Source: Micromonospora okii
GTDB taxonomy: Bacteria; Actinomycetota; Actinomycetes; Mycobacteriales; Micromonosporaceae
Direction: 5' to 3'
Assembly (NCBI RefSeq): GCF_020884795.1
Contig: NZ_BBZF01000026.1
Coordinates: forward strand, 1 to 62,751
Length of the DNA: 62,751 nt
Position numbers and translations under genes: made by a program
Part shown: in pieces, positions 25,676 through 34,100 of the stretch
How positions within the stretch are numbered: the first letter of the stretch is position 1
Layout of the letters: every line of letters begins with the position of its first letter
The notes under the pieces: generated by a model
What the model was told of the DNA's origin: nothing
Seen by the model: the letters and a program-made list of their open reading frames with translations, nothing else
The model's database searches: none

Positions 25676-25715
25676 ACTGTCCCGAACAGCCCCGGACTGT
25701 CCCGAACAGTCCGGG
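25676..25715 (+). promoter_or_regulatory. direct repeat plus inverted repeat upstream of the SARP gene
   Basis: The 14-mer ACTGTCCCGAACAG occurs at 25676-25689 and again at 25696-25709, 20 bp apart, close to two helical turns. The second copy is also the core of a 10-bp inverted repeat (CCCGGACTGT at 25691-25700, ACAGTCCGGG at 25706-25715). SARP proteins are known to bind direct repeats placed on one DNA face, so these are plausible autoregulatory sites; a second terminator is the alternative. Confidence 0.5.
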
Positions 25716-25821
25716 CCACCGCAGCTTCTTGCCCGGCCCGGCAGGTCCCACCCAGACTGGGGCCAGCGGCCACTGCGGCCTGACGGCCGATGGTCACCGG
25801 CACCGGAACGGGGGTTCTGCC

Positions 25822-26658
25822 GTGGCTTTCCATCTTCGATTACTCGGCCCTGTGCAACTGACGGGAAATGGTGTGGACGCCGTCGTGGGCGGGCCGAAGT
25901 CCCGCGCGTTCCTGGCGATGTTGGCGCTCAACGCCAATGAGGCCGTCTCGCTGCGGCGACTCACCGAGGCGTTGTGGGAGGGTTCGCCACCCCCATCCGC
26001 CACGGCGAATCTGCGCAATTATGCCGCGCGTCTCCGTACGGCGCTTCGGCTGATCGGCGCGGAGCACGCCGACCGCCTCGTCGCCGGGAACGGGCGCTAC
26101 CAGCTCGCGGTGGGCGACCACGAGCTGGACGTACACCGCTTCGACACCCTGGCCGCCGAGGGGCGGGGCGCGGTACGCCGGCTGGACTGGGTGACGGGCG
26201 AGCGGCTCCTCCGCCGGGCCCGCACTCTGTGGCGGGGCGATGCCGCCGAGGACGTTCCCCGCTCGACCATGCTCGACTCGTACCTCGTGGCGTTGGACGA
26301 GCGCCGGTTGACGGTGGAGGAGGACCACCTGGAAGCGTTGGTCGCCCTCGGGGACCACGGCACCGCCATCGAGCGGCTACGCCGATTCCTGGGCGGTCAG
26401 CCCTACCGGGAGCGGGCCTGGCGACTGCTCATGCTGGCCCGCTACCGGGCCGGCGACGTCATCGGCGCGCTGGCGGCCTACGACGAGGTCCGCCGGGTCT
26501 TCGCGGACGGCTTCGGGATCGATCCGGACGTCAGCCTCGCCCGGCTCCGCCAGGTGATGCTCCGCCGCGATCCGTGGCTGGCGGGAAACGACGTGCTGCG
26601 CGCTCAACCCGGCCGGGACGACCCGTTCGGCGAAGAGGCGCTCGACGTCTCCCGATAG
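25822..26658 (+). CDS. SARP-family transcriptional activator
   Basis: The product is 278 aa. An OmpR-type winged helix (about residues 1-95; VGGPKSRAFLAMLALNANEAVSLRRLTEALW) is followed by the bacterial transcriptional activation domain (about 100-255; FGIDPDVSLARLRQVMLR). This two-domain form is the small SARP type, known mostly as a pathway-specific activator of natural-product genes. Codon 7 is TTA (25840-25842), a rare Leu codon that makes translation depend on the bldA tRNA in streptomycetes. I chose GTG 25822 because the fold starts at FHLRLLGPVQL. The 3' end overlaps the convergent ABC gene by 55 bp. Its likely targets are the peptide gene and the convergent operon. Confidence 0.88.
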   Translation: MAFHLRLLGPVQLTGNGVDAVVGGPKSRAFLAMLALNANEAVSLRRLTEALWEGSPPPSATANLRNYAARLRTALRLIGAEHADRLVAGNGRYQLAVGDHELDVHRFDTLAAEGRGAVRRLDWVTGERLLRRARTLWRGDAAEDVPRSTMLDSYLVALDERRLTVEEDHLEALVALGDHGTAIERLRRFLGGQPYRERAWRLLMLARYRAGDVIGALAAYDEVRRVFADGFGIDPDVSLARLRQVMLRRDPWLAGNDVLRAQPGRDDPFGEEALDVSR

Positions 26659-28469
26659 CCGCTCGCCTGGAGGGTGAACAGCCGCGCGTAGACGCCGCCG
26701 ACCGCAAGCAGCGCGGTGTGGTCCCCCTCCTCGGTGATCCTCCCGTCGGCGAGCACGGCGATCCGGTCGGCGTCCCTCAGCGCACCCATCCGGTGCGAGA
26801 TCAACAGGCTGGTACGACCGGCCCGGTGTTCCCGGAGTCGGACGTGGATCTCGTGTTCGGCCATCGCGTCGAGCCCCGAACTGGGTTCGTCGAGGATGAG
26901 CAGGTCACTGCGGTCCCGCAGCAGGGCCCGCGCCAGGGCGACCCGCTGCCACTGCCCACCGGACAGCAGCGCACCGTCCCGGTCGTCGCCGTCGAAGAAC
27001 ACCCGGCTGAGCACGGTGTCGTAGCCTCGGGGGAGCCCACGCAGGGCGTCGTGCGCGCCGGCCCGTTCGGCGGCTGCCTCCAGCCGCGGGCGATCGTCGA
27101 CGGCGGACAGGTCGCCGACGGCGACGTTGTCGGCGGCACTCATGTCGTAACACATGAAGTCCTGGAAGACCGCGCCCAACCGCAGCCGCAGCTCGACCGG
27201 ATCGAACTGCCGGATGTCGACGCCGTCCCAGAGCACCGTCCCGCGCTGGGGGTCGTAGAACCGGCAGAGCAACTTCACCAGGGTCGACTTGCCGGCACCG
27301 TTGACCCCCACGAGCGCGGTGGCGTGTCCGTACGGAATGGTCAGGTTCAGGCCGTGGAGGATCCACGGCTGCTCCTCGCTGTACCGGAACCACACGTCCC
27401 GGAACTCGATGCCGTGCCGCAACGCGGGCACGGTCCTCGCCTGATTCGGCAGGGACAGGTCGGGGGCCAGCCCCTCCACGAACTGGTAGTGACCGAACAG
27501 CAGGGCCGACTGGTGGATGCCGACCAGGCTGGCCACCAGGCCCCGCAGGGTGCCCTGGGTGCCCGCCACGGCCGCGACGAGCAGCGCGACGTCGCCGACG
27601 CTGAGCCGGCCCGATCCGGCCATCCCGGCCGCCCAGACCATCCCGACGCCGGCCACCGCTGCGGACAGCAGCGAGAGGCTGCCCTGGGTGCGCAGCACCC
27701 GCAGGTCGAGCCGCCGGCGGGCGCGGTTGCTGCCGCGCAACTCACCGAGCATCCTCTCCCGCAGGTACGCGCCGATGCCGAACAGCCGGATCTCCTTGGC
27801 GGCCTGGAGGTCGGTGAGCAGGTTCGCGTAGAAGAACTCCCGGCGTTCCGTCGGCCCGATCCGCCAGAGCACCGAGGCGCGTCGACGGCTCAGGGACAAC
27901 TCGGCGGCGAGCACCGGGACTGCGGAGAGCACCACGACCGCGGCCATGACCGGGCTGAGGGCCAGCAGCGTGACGACGAACCCGGCCAGGGTGAGGCCGC
28001 TCTGCACCAGCCCGAACAGCCCGCGAAGGATCTGTCCCGGGCTGTCGCGGCCCGCCTGCTCGGCAAGCCTCAGCCGGTCGTGGAACTGCGGATCCTCGAA
28101 CCGCCGCAATCCCGGTTGGCGCTCGACGGCCTCGTAGAGCCGCTGCTGGACGACGAATCGCACCCGGCGGTTCAGCTCCTCGCCGAGGTACGTACCCAGT
28201 TGGGGGAGCACGGCGGCGACCACCCCGACCACGAGCAGCACACCGGCGAACCGGACGGCGGAGCGCACCGCGCCCGGCCCTCCCGCCGCCAGGGCGTCGA
28301 CCATGACCTTGGTGCACCACGCCACCGCGATCGGTGCGGCACCGGCCAGCCCGGCGACGAGGACCTGCACGGCGACGTGTCCGGGTGCCGCCCGCAGGCC
28401 GATCAGCACTGCGGCGGCCACGGATCCCGTACGGCCCGTACCGGCTTCGGGGGTGTCGCCGCGCATCAT
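26604..28469 (-). CDS. ABC exporter, fused membrane and ATPase domains
   Basis: The product is 621 aa. Six membrane helices (about residues 15-330) are followed by the nucleotide-binding domain with Walker A VGVNGAGKSTLVKLL, signature LSGGQWQRVALARAL and Walker B LLILDEPSSGLD, then the H-loop SHRMG. There is no N-terminal C39 peptidase domain, so leader removal must be done elsewhere; the S26 peptidase in the same operon is the obvious candidate. Peptide export is inferred from context. ATG 28469 overlaps the redoxin stop (ATGA). It is the last gene of a four-gene minus-strand operon. Confidence 0.88.
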   Translation of the reverse strand: MMRGDTPEAGTGRTGSVAAAVLIGLRAAPGHVAVQVLVAGLAGAAPIAVAWCTKVMVDALAAGGPGAVRSAVRFAGVLLVVGVVAAVLPQLGTYLGEELNRRVRFVVQQRLYEAVERQPGLRRFEDPQFHDRLRLAEQAGRDSPGQILRGLFGLVQSGLTLAGFVVTLLALSPVMAAVVVLSAVPVLAAELSLSRRRASVLWRIGPTERREFFYANLLTDLQAAKEIRLFGIGAYLRERMLGELRGSNRARRRLDLRVLRTQGSLSLLSAAVAGVGMVWAAGMAGSGRLSVGDVALLVAAVAGTQGTLRGLVASLVGIHQSALLFGHYQFVEGLAPDLSLPNQARTVPALRHGIEFRDVWFRYSEEQPWILHGLNLTIPYGHATALVGVNGAGKSTLVKLLCRFYDPQRGTVLWDGVDIRQFDPVELRLRLGAVFQDFMCYDMSAADNVAVGDLSAVDDRPRLEAAAERAGAHDALRGLPRGYDTVLSRVFFDGDDRDGALLSGGQWQRVALARALLRDRSDLLILDEPSSGLDAMAEHEIHVRLREHRAGRTSLLISHRMGALRDADRIAVLADGRITEEGDHTALLAVGGVYARLFTLQASGYRETSSASSPNGSSRPG

Positions 28470-29011
28470 GCCGGTACCGGGGCTGGCAGACCGTCGACGG
28501 TGATGGCGCTGGCCGCGACGGCGCCCCCGGGCCCCAGGTACGCGAAGGCGGGAGTGCCCTTGACCTCGAAGGCCGTCGTGACCGGTCCCCGGGGCTCCTC
28601 CACCACGACCCGGGCCACCGCAACGAGCTGGTCCCGGTACTCGTCGGCTCCGGGAAGGTCACCGATCACCGCCAGTACGTGGTCCCGGCCGCCGGGCGTG
28701 ACGGCCGCCCGCGCCACGAAGTGCGGCAGCTCCGACCTGCACGGCTTGCAGCCGGGGGTGAAGAAGCCGACCAGCGTCGGCTCCGGCAGCGTCCGGTTGG
28801 ATATCGGCCCGTCCGCCTCGGTGACCGTGTGGAACTCCCCCGGCGGCGTACCGACGGCAACCATCCGGTCGAGCTGGACCGGTGCGGCCACAGCCAGGTC
28901 GGCGACCCGGGCCGACAGCTCGGCCACCCGGCGCATCAGCCCGGTGACCAGCACGAGTTGGAAGACGGAAAACACGGCCAGCACGATGACGGCGGCGACC
29001 AGGGTGGACAT
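28466..29011 (-). CDS. membrane-anchored thioredoxin-like protein (TlpA/MauD type)
   Basis: The product is 181 aa. A transmembrane helix (about residues 4-27) places the thioredoxin domain outside the membrane. The active site is CKPC in TPGCKPCRSELPHF, and the cis-Pro is in VKGTPAFAYLG. The MauD/TlpA group passes electrons in disulfide exchange outside the cytoplasm. GAGGAGCGAG precedes the ATG and overlaps the MauE stop, so the two are tightly coupled. With MauE it should form a disulfide relay for the six-Cys peptide. Confidence 0.85.
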   Translation of the reverse strand: MSTLVAAVIVLAVFSVFQLVLVTGLMRRVAELSARVADLAVAAPVQLDRMVAVGTPPGEFHTVTEADGPISNRTLPEPTLVGFFTPGCKPCRSELPHFVARAAVTPGGRDHVLAVIGDLPGADEYRDQLVAVARVVVEEPRGPVTTAFEVKGTPAFAYLGPGGAVAASAITVDGLPAPVPA

Positions 29012-29019
29012 CTCGCTCC

Positions 29020-29619
29020 TCAGTTCCGGTTCTGGACGATCGACTCGGTGGTCTCCGGTGCGAACAACTCGACGATGTCGTCGACGTACACGAACGGGCA
29101 GGCGCAGACCGCCCCGGCCAGCACGGCGGTCAGGGCCTCCGGGGCCGGCAGCGCGGCAGGTGGGGCCAGCAGCGCGCACGCCGCAGCACCGCCGAGCGCC
29201 GCGCACAGCAACAGGAGGTTGCGGACGACGTGCCGGACCCCGAGCGGACGTGCGGCGCGCCCGAAGCACGGGCACGGTTTCCGGATCCCGCGCCGCAGCG
29301 CGATGACGATCGTCCCGGTGAAGCCGCCCAGCAGCGCCGCCCCGGTCAGGAGCCCGAGGGCTGCGGGAATCCGGGCGTCGAACCGCATCGGCAGGCCGAA
29401 CGCGGCGAGACACGCCACCAGCAGGCCGGCGGCCACGGCCGCCTCGCCGACCGCAACGAGCGTGGCCACCGGACGCACCGCCCGGCGGGGCAGGATGCGT
29501 AGATCGGACAGCGCCCTGACGAACACGGCGAGCGCCTCCCGGCTGCGCAGCTTCGCCACCGCCGCGCACCCGAACACCACGCAGAGCAACGCCTCGACGG
29601 CGATCACCACGTCCCACAT
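29020..29619 (-). CDS. MauE/DoxX-like redox-associated membrane protein
   Basis: The product is 199 aa with about five transmembrane helices. The motif CPCFG (about residues 114-118) is the MauE hallmark and is thought to exchange electrons with a partner thioredoxin. MauE and MauD are known together in methylamine dehydrogenase maturation, where six disulfides are made in the small subunit. No methylamine dehydrogenase genes are seen here, so the pair is probably reused for another disulfide-rich substrate. The stop lies 8 bp from the redoxin start. Confidence 0.83.
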   Translation of the reverse strand: MWDVVIAVEALLCVVFGCAAVAKLRSREALAVFVRALSDLRILPRRAVRPVATLVAVGEAAVAAGLLVACLAAFGLPMRFDARIPAALGLLTGAALLGGFTGTIVIALRRGIRKPCPCFGRAARPLGVRHVVRNLLLLCAALGGAAACALLAPPAALPAPEALTAVLAGAVCACPFVYVDDIVELFAPETTESIVQNRN

Positions 29620-29680
29620 GCCACTTCTCCCGTCCGTTCCGGTTCGGGACGGACGTTAGGCGGCAGAGCTACACGGACCC

Positions 29681-30229
29681 CTAACGGCGAGATATACGCG
29701 GCGGTGGAACACTTGCAGAACCGGAACGTCGCACCACGATCCCGAGCAGGAACTCCTCGTTGTAGTAGCCGTGCTGGCGGGAGTCGATGCTGACCGCGGC
29801 GTTGTCACCGAGCAGCACGAGCCGGCCCGGCGGGACCGCCGTCCCGGCCACGTCCCGCAAACTCGTCACCTCGTCGCGGGGCACGGCATCTCCCGGTACG
29901 GCCCGGACCCGCTTGATCACCCAGGGCACGATCTCGTGTAGCTGCACGGGTTCCGTGGTCGGCTGCTCGGGCGTCGTCAGCGTCCGCAGGGATGCCGCGG
30001 CAGGCTGCCCGGCTCGGGGGTTGCGCAGCACCACGACGTCACCGGCCCGGATCTGCGCCAACGCGACCCGCCGCACGACGACCCGGTCCCCGGACCGGAA
30101 CGCCGGCTCCATGCTGGCTCCCCGGACGCTGACCACGACGTAGCGACGGCGGATCAGGAATGCGGCCGCGCCAAGGACACCCAGGGCGAGCGCGAACGTC
30201 AGGCCCAGGCCCCAGCCGAGCGAATCCAT
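29681..30229 (-). CDS. S26-family signal peptidase
   Basis: The product is about 182 aa. One N-terminal transmembrane helix (about 5-28) is followed by the S26 catalytic domain. The nucleophile Ser is in RGASMEPAF, the general base Lys in VIKRVRAVPGD, and the third box GDN plus SIDSRQHG is present. It is smaller than housekeeping type I signal peptidases and sits first in the operon with MauE, redoxin and the ABC exporter, so a dedicated leader-peptide function is likely. ATG 30229 is preferred since it starts just ahead of the membrane helix; an upstream ATG at 30301 would add 24 residues with no family match. Confidence 0.85.
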   Translation of the reverse strand: MDSLGWGLGLTFALALGVLGAAAFLIRRRYVVVSVRGASMEPAFRSGDRVVVRRVALAQIRAGDVVVLRNPRAGQPAAASLRTLTTPEQPTTEPVQLHEIVPWVIKRVRAVPGDAVPRDEVTSLRDVAGTAVPPGRLVLLGDNAAVSIDSRQHGYYNEEFLLGIVVRRSGSASVPPPRISRR

Positions 30230-30336
30230 GGCCCACGATATCAAGCGGGCTTCCCGGCACAGGTGCTCGGTGGAGGGGACGTTTCGGGCGGCAGCCGCCA
30301 TGTGGCGGGCGGGGACGGCGGGCGTACCGTGGGCTG

Positions 30337-30927
30337 ATGTCCGGTTCGCCCCAGGAACAGCGCGGGACGGGGACCCCGCCTCGACTGGTCGCCACCCGGG
30401 GGCTGCCCGCCTCGGGCAAGACCACCTTCGCCCGTACCCTCCAGCCCTCGGTCGTCCGGGTGAACCGGGACGACCTGCGCCGGATGCTGCACGGCGAGCG
30501 GTTGTTCACCCAGTGGGCGGAGGCCCAGGTCACCCGGGCGCAGCGGGCCCAGGTGGAGGCGCTGCTGCGGGGCCGGGTCAGCGTGTGCGTCGACGACACC
30601 AACCTGCGCGCCCGCACGCTGCGGGACTGGGCGCGGCTCGCCGCCGACTGCGGGGCGGAGTTCGAGGTGCACGACTTCACCGACGTACCCCTCGCCGAGT
30701 GCCTGCGCCGCGACGCCGCGCGACCGGCGGCGGACCGGGTGGGCGAGGAGGCGATCCGTCGGCTGCACGACCGGTTCCTGGCCAACCGCCCCCTCCCCCT
30801 GCCGGTCCCGGAGGTGGCGACCGGCGACCCGGCGCGGCGGCGGCCGGACCCGGCGGGGCCGCCCGAGATCGTCCTGGTCGACATCGACGGTACGGTGGCG
30901 CTGAACGTGGCGGAGGGCGACTTCTGA
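30337..30927 (+). CDS. P-loop kinase (polynucleotide-kinase-like), C-terminal phosphatase domain truncated
   Basis: The product is 196 aa. The kinase domain has the P-loop GLPASGKTTFAR (residues 22-33), VNRDDLRRMLHG and VDDTNLRARTLRDW, as in T4 polynucleotide-kinase relatives. After a short linker the phosphatase (HAD) domain begins with VLVDIDGTVAL, motif I, then stops after NVAEGDF. Homologues carry over 100 more residues here. The TGA stop is the first triplet of an inverted-repeat element (30925-31109), so an insertion or deletion tied to the element probably removed the domain. The kinase may still work. It is divergent from the signal peptidase gene, 107 bp apart. Confidence 0.75.
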   Translation: MSGSPQEQRGTGTPPRLVATRGLPASGKTTFARTLQPSVVRVNRDDLRRMLHGERLFTQWAEAQVTRAQRAQVEALLRGRVSVCVDDTNLRARTLRDWARLAADCGAEFEVHDFTDVPLAECLRRDAARPAADRVGEEAIRRLHDRFLANRPLPLPVPEVATGDPARRRPDPAGPPEIVLVDIDGTVALNVAEGDF

Positions 30928-31109
30928 GGTGTGCACGTGCAAGGAAGGGCCCCTTGTTAACGCCTCCGGTAGAGAAGGGAACCCTTCTCACCGGCTGCCG
31001 CCCGCGAGCGGCGCCGGCCGCCGCCGCGAGGTCTCGCGGGCAGCGGGGCGTTAACAAGGGGCCCCTGCTATGCAAAAAGCGTTAACAAGGTGCCCTTCCT
31101 TACACCTCA
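30925..31109. repeat. 185-bp element with terminal inverted repeats, ends at two stop codons
   Basis: The left end reads TGAGGTGT, then palindromic GCACGTGC, then AAGGAAGGGCCCC and TTGTTAACGC (to 30963). The right end (31079-31109) is its complement without the GCACGTGC insert and with one base change. A third copy of GCGTTAACAAGGGGCCCC lies at 31048-31065, and the centre holds further hairpins (GAGAAGGG/CCCTTCTC; GCCCGCGAG/CTCGCGGGC). There is no ORF. The outer TGA triplets are the stop codons of the two convergent genes. It may be a MITE-like element or a REP-type bidirectional terminator. Confidence 0.7.
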
Positions 31110-34100
31110 GGCGGCGGGGGCGGCTGCCGCGCCGGTGAGGGCGATCGTCGCCTCGGCGCGGACGCCGTTCACCGTCACCGCGAGCACGATCGTCGCGCCC
31201 GCGCGGCGCGCCGTCAGCTCACCCGTGGCCGGGTCGAACCGGGCCACGTGCCAGGGCCGCAGCCCGGACGCCGGGCCGATGTGGACGCTCGGCGAGGCGG
31301 ACCAGTCCGCGCTCACCGGGGCGGCCACCGGCACCGTACGGCCGCCCGGCTGGGTCAGCGTCGCGGTGACCCGGGCCGGGGCGCCCACCGTGACCTTCCC
31401 GGGCGCGGTCAGGTCGACGCGGTCGGTGTGGGCGTGGAACTCGGCGGTGACCCAGCGGGGGCCCTCGGCGAGCGGGTTGAGGCGGGCGAGCGCCGCCTCG
31501 GCCGGGGTGACCGGGTCGACGCCGAACTCCGTCCAGCCGGTGAAGCCGCCCTGCGCCGCCGGGGTGGACGGGTTCTTGCCCGAGTTGCCGTTGATCACGT
31601 ACGGCACGCCGTCGACCCGGTCGGCGTGGAAGGTGCCGACGTGGCCGTTGACGACGAGCGCGCCCTTGCCGGTGCGGTGCTGGAAGTCGGCGAGCCACTG
31701 CTCGACCAGCGCCGCCTCCTTCCGGTCGCCGAGCTGGCTGGCCTTGGCCGGGCTCGGGTCGCGGGGCGGGTGGTGGAACAGCACGGCCACCGAGCCGACG
31801 CCCCGGTCGGCGGCGGCCCGGTCGAGGGCGTCGCGCAGCAGCTCGACCTGGTCGAAGCCGCCGCCGCGCAGCGAACCCGTGGCCGTGCTCAGCGTGACGA
31901 AGCGGGTGCCCGCGTGGTCGAAGACCCGCGAGGTGGGCCCGAACGCGGCGGTGAAGTTGGCGATCGGGGCACCCATGATCTCGTGGTTGCCGGGGACGTA
32001 GTAGTACGGCAGCTCGCCGCCCAGCTCCTCGTCGAGGAGCCGCTTGGCCAGCGCGAAGTCCGCCGGGTACGCGGTGTCCACGAAGTCGCCGTTGATCACC
32101 AGGAAGTCGGGCTTCGCGGCCCGGATCTCCCGCAGGGTGCGGCGGGCCTGGGCGACCAGGTCGCTGTCCGGTGCGGCGGCGACGAACTGCGCGTCGGACA
32201 TCACGGCGAAGCGCCAGGGCGCGCCGTCGACGGTGCCGTCGCGCAGCACCACCCGGTCGGTGCGCGGCTCCTCGGCCGGCGCCTCGACCGGCGGCGGCAC
32301 CTTCGCCACCAGGTCGTCGATGACGACCTCGCTGGTGTACTTGGCGGCGGCGTTGGTCTCCGCGACGTAGAACCGGCGTACCCGCACGGGGTACTGCACG
32401 CCGGCGGGGACGGCGAACTCGACGTACTTCCAGCCGGTCCAGGTGATCAGCGGGCCGCGCAGCACGTGCTGGGTGTCCTGGGCGTCGTGCAGGTGCAGGC
32501 TGGGCCACTCCCCGGTGCCGTTGCCCTTGATCCACATGCCGAACGCCTGCGGCTGACCGGGCACCTCGATCCAGGCGGGCGGGTCGGCGTACGCGGCGCG
32601 GGTGCCGGTGGACTGGCCGAAGTCGTACGACATCTTCAGGCCCGTGCCGGTGCGGCCCGGCGCGGGGGCGACGGAGCCGCTCGCCCGGGCCTGGCTGAAC
32701 TTCCACGACGCGGCGTCGTCGAAGGTGGCCACCGGCACGTCGGTGAGCCCGACGGTGACGGGGAGCACGGTCGTGCGGTCGCCGACGCGGGCGGTGACGA
32801 GGGCGGAGCCGGTGCCGGCGACCGCCTTCACCGAGAGGTTGCCGTCGTCGGTGGGGGTGACGTCGAGCACGCTCCGGTCGTAGTCGAGCCGCAGGTCGGC
32901 GGGCTCGATCGGGGCGGTGTTGCCCTCGGCGTCGTAGCCGACCACGCCCACCACCGCGGCGTCGCCGGCCTGGTTGAGGCCGACCCGGTCCGTCGTGGCG
33001 TCGATGCGGGCCAGCGGGCCGAGCACGGTGAGGGCGAGCTTCCCGGCGGCCCGCCCGCGCGAGGCGGTGACGGTGGCGCTGCCGGGCAGCCCGGCGCGGA
33101 ACACGCCGTCGGCGGTCACCCGGCCGTGCAGGGCCGGGTTCACCCGCCAGGTCGGGGCGCCGGCCGCCGGGCCGTACGTCTCGTCGTGGCCGGTGGCGGT
33201 GAGCCGGCGGGTCAGCCCGGGGAAGACCCGGTCGGGTCGCCCGCCCCGGACGGGGGCGACGCCGGGCGCGGCCGTGGGGTCGCTGGTGGTGCGCAGCCAG
33301 TAGCCGGTGAGCCGGCCGCTGCCCTTCGGCGCGTAGATGGCCAGCCCGTTGGGGACGGCGCGCTCGGTGCCGTCGGAGGGGCTGTTCTCCACCCGCACGC
33401 TCGCCTCGCCGGGGCGGCGGGCCAGCAGGGTCGAGGAGCCGCCGCCGTCGAGGTTGAGCGCGGTCCACGCGCCCAGCTCGGCCATCATGCGGCCCATCTC
33501 GGTCTGGGTGACGCCCCGGCTGTCGACCTGCCGGCCGTCCACGGTCAGCATGATCATGCGCTTGCCGTCGGCGGTGAAGCCGACCGCCGTGCGCGGCGCG
33601 AGGCTGGCGTCGGCGATGCTCTGCACCGCGCCGTCGCGGACCAGCACGTTGCCGCCGCCGACGGCCGCGCGCAGGGTGCCGCCGTCGGACGCCTTCGGCC
33701 GGTACGCCACGCTCACCGCGTCGCCCGGCCGCAGCCCGGCGAGGGCGTCCGCCCCGGCGTCGCGGCCGAGCAGAACGGTGGTGCCGGCGGGGATCGGGCC
33801 GGTGCCGGCCGCCGGGGCCACCGCCGCGACGCGGCCGTCGACCACGGTGACCTCGGCGACGCGGCGCGCCCCTGCCACCGCCCGTTCCCGGGGGTACGCC
33901 CCCCAGAGCGGGGTGAACAGGCCGACGCCGTCGGTCTGGACCATGTTGTTGAACTGGGTCAGCGCCACCGGGCCGGTGGGCAGGGTGGCGGTGCCGTCGA
34001 AGTTCACCTGGATCACCCGGCCGAGGCCGTCGGCGCTGATCGCGGCGGCGTTGGTGTGCCCGGCGACCGGGGACTGGACCAGCTCCCCGCTCCGCACGCC

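Noticed and set aside
26604..28469. Bacteriocin exporter with C39 leader peptidase
   Set aside because: The N-terminus goes straight into membrane helices; no Cys-His peptidase domain is encoded.
28466..29619. Methylamine dehydrogenase maturation genes
   Set aside because: MauD- and MauE-like proteins are present but no structural subunit, MauG or amicyanin gene is seen.
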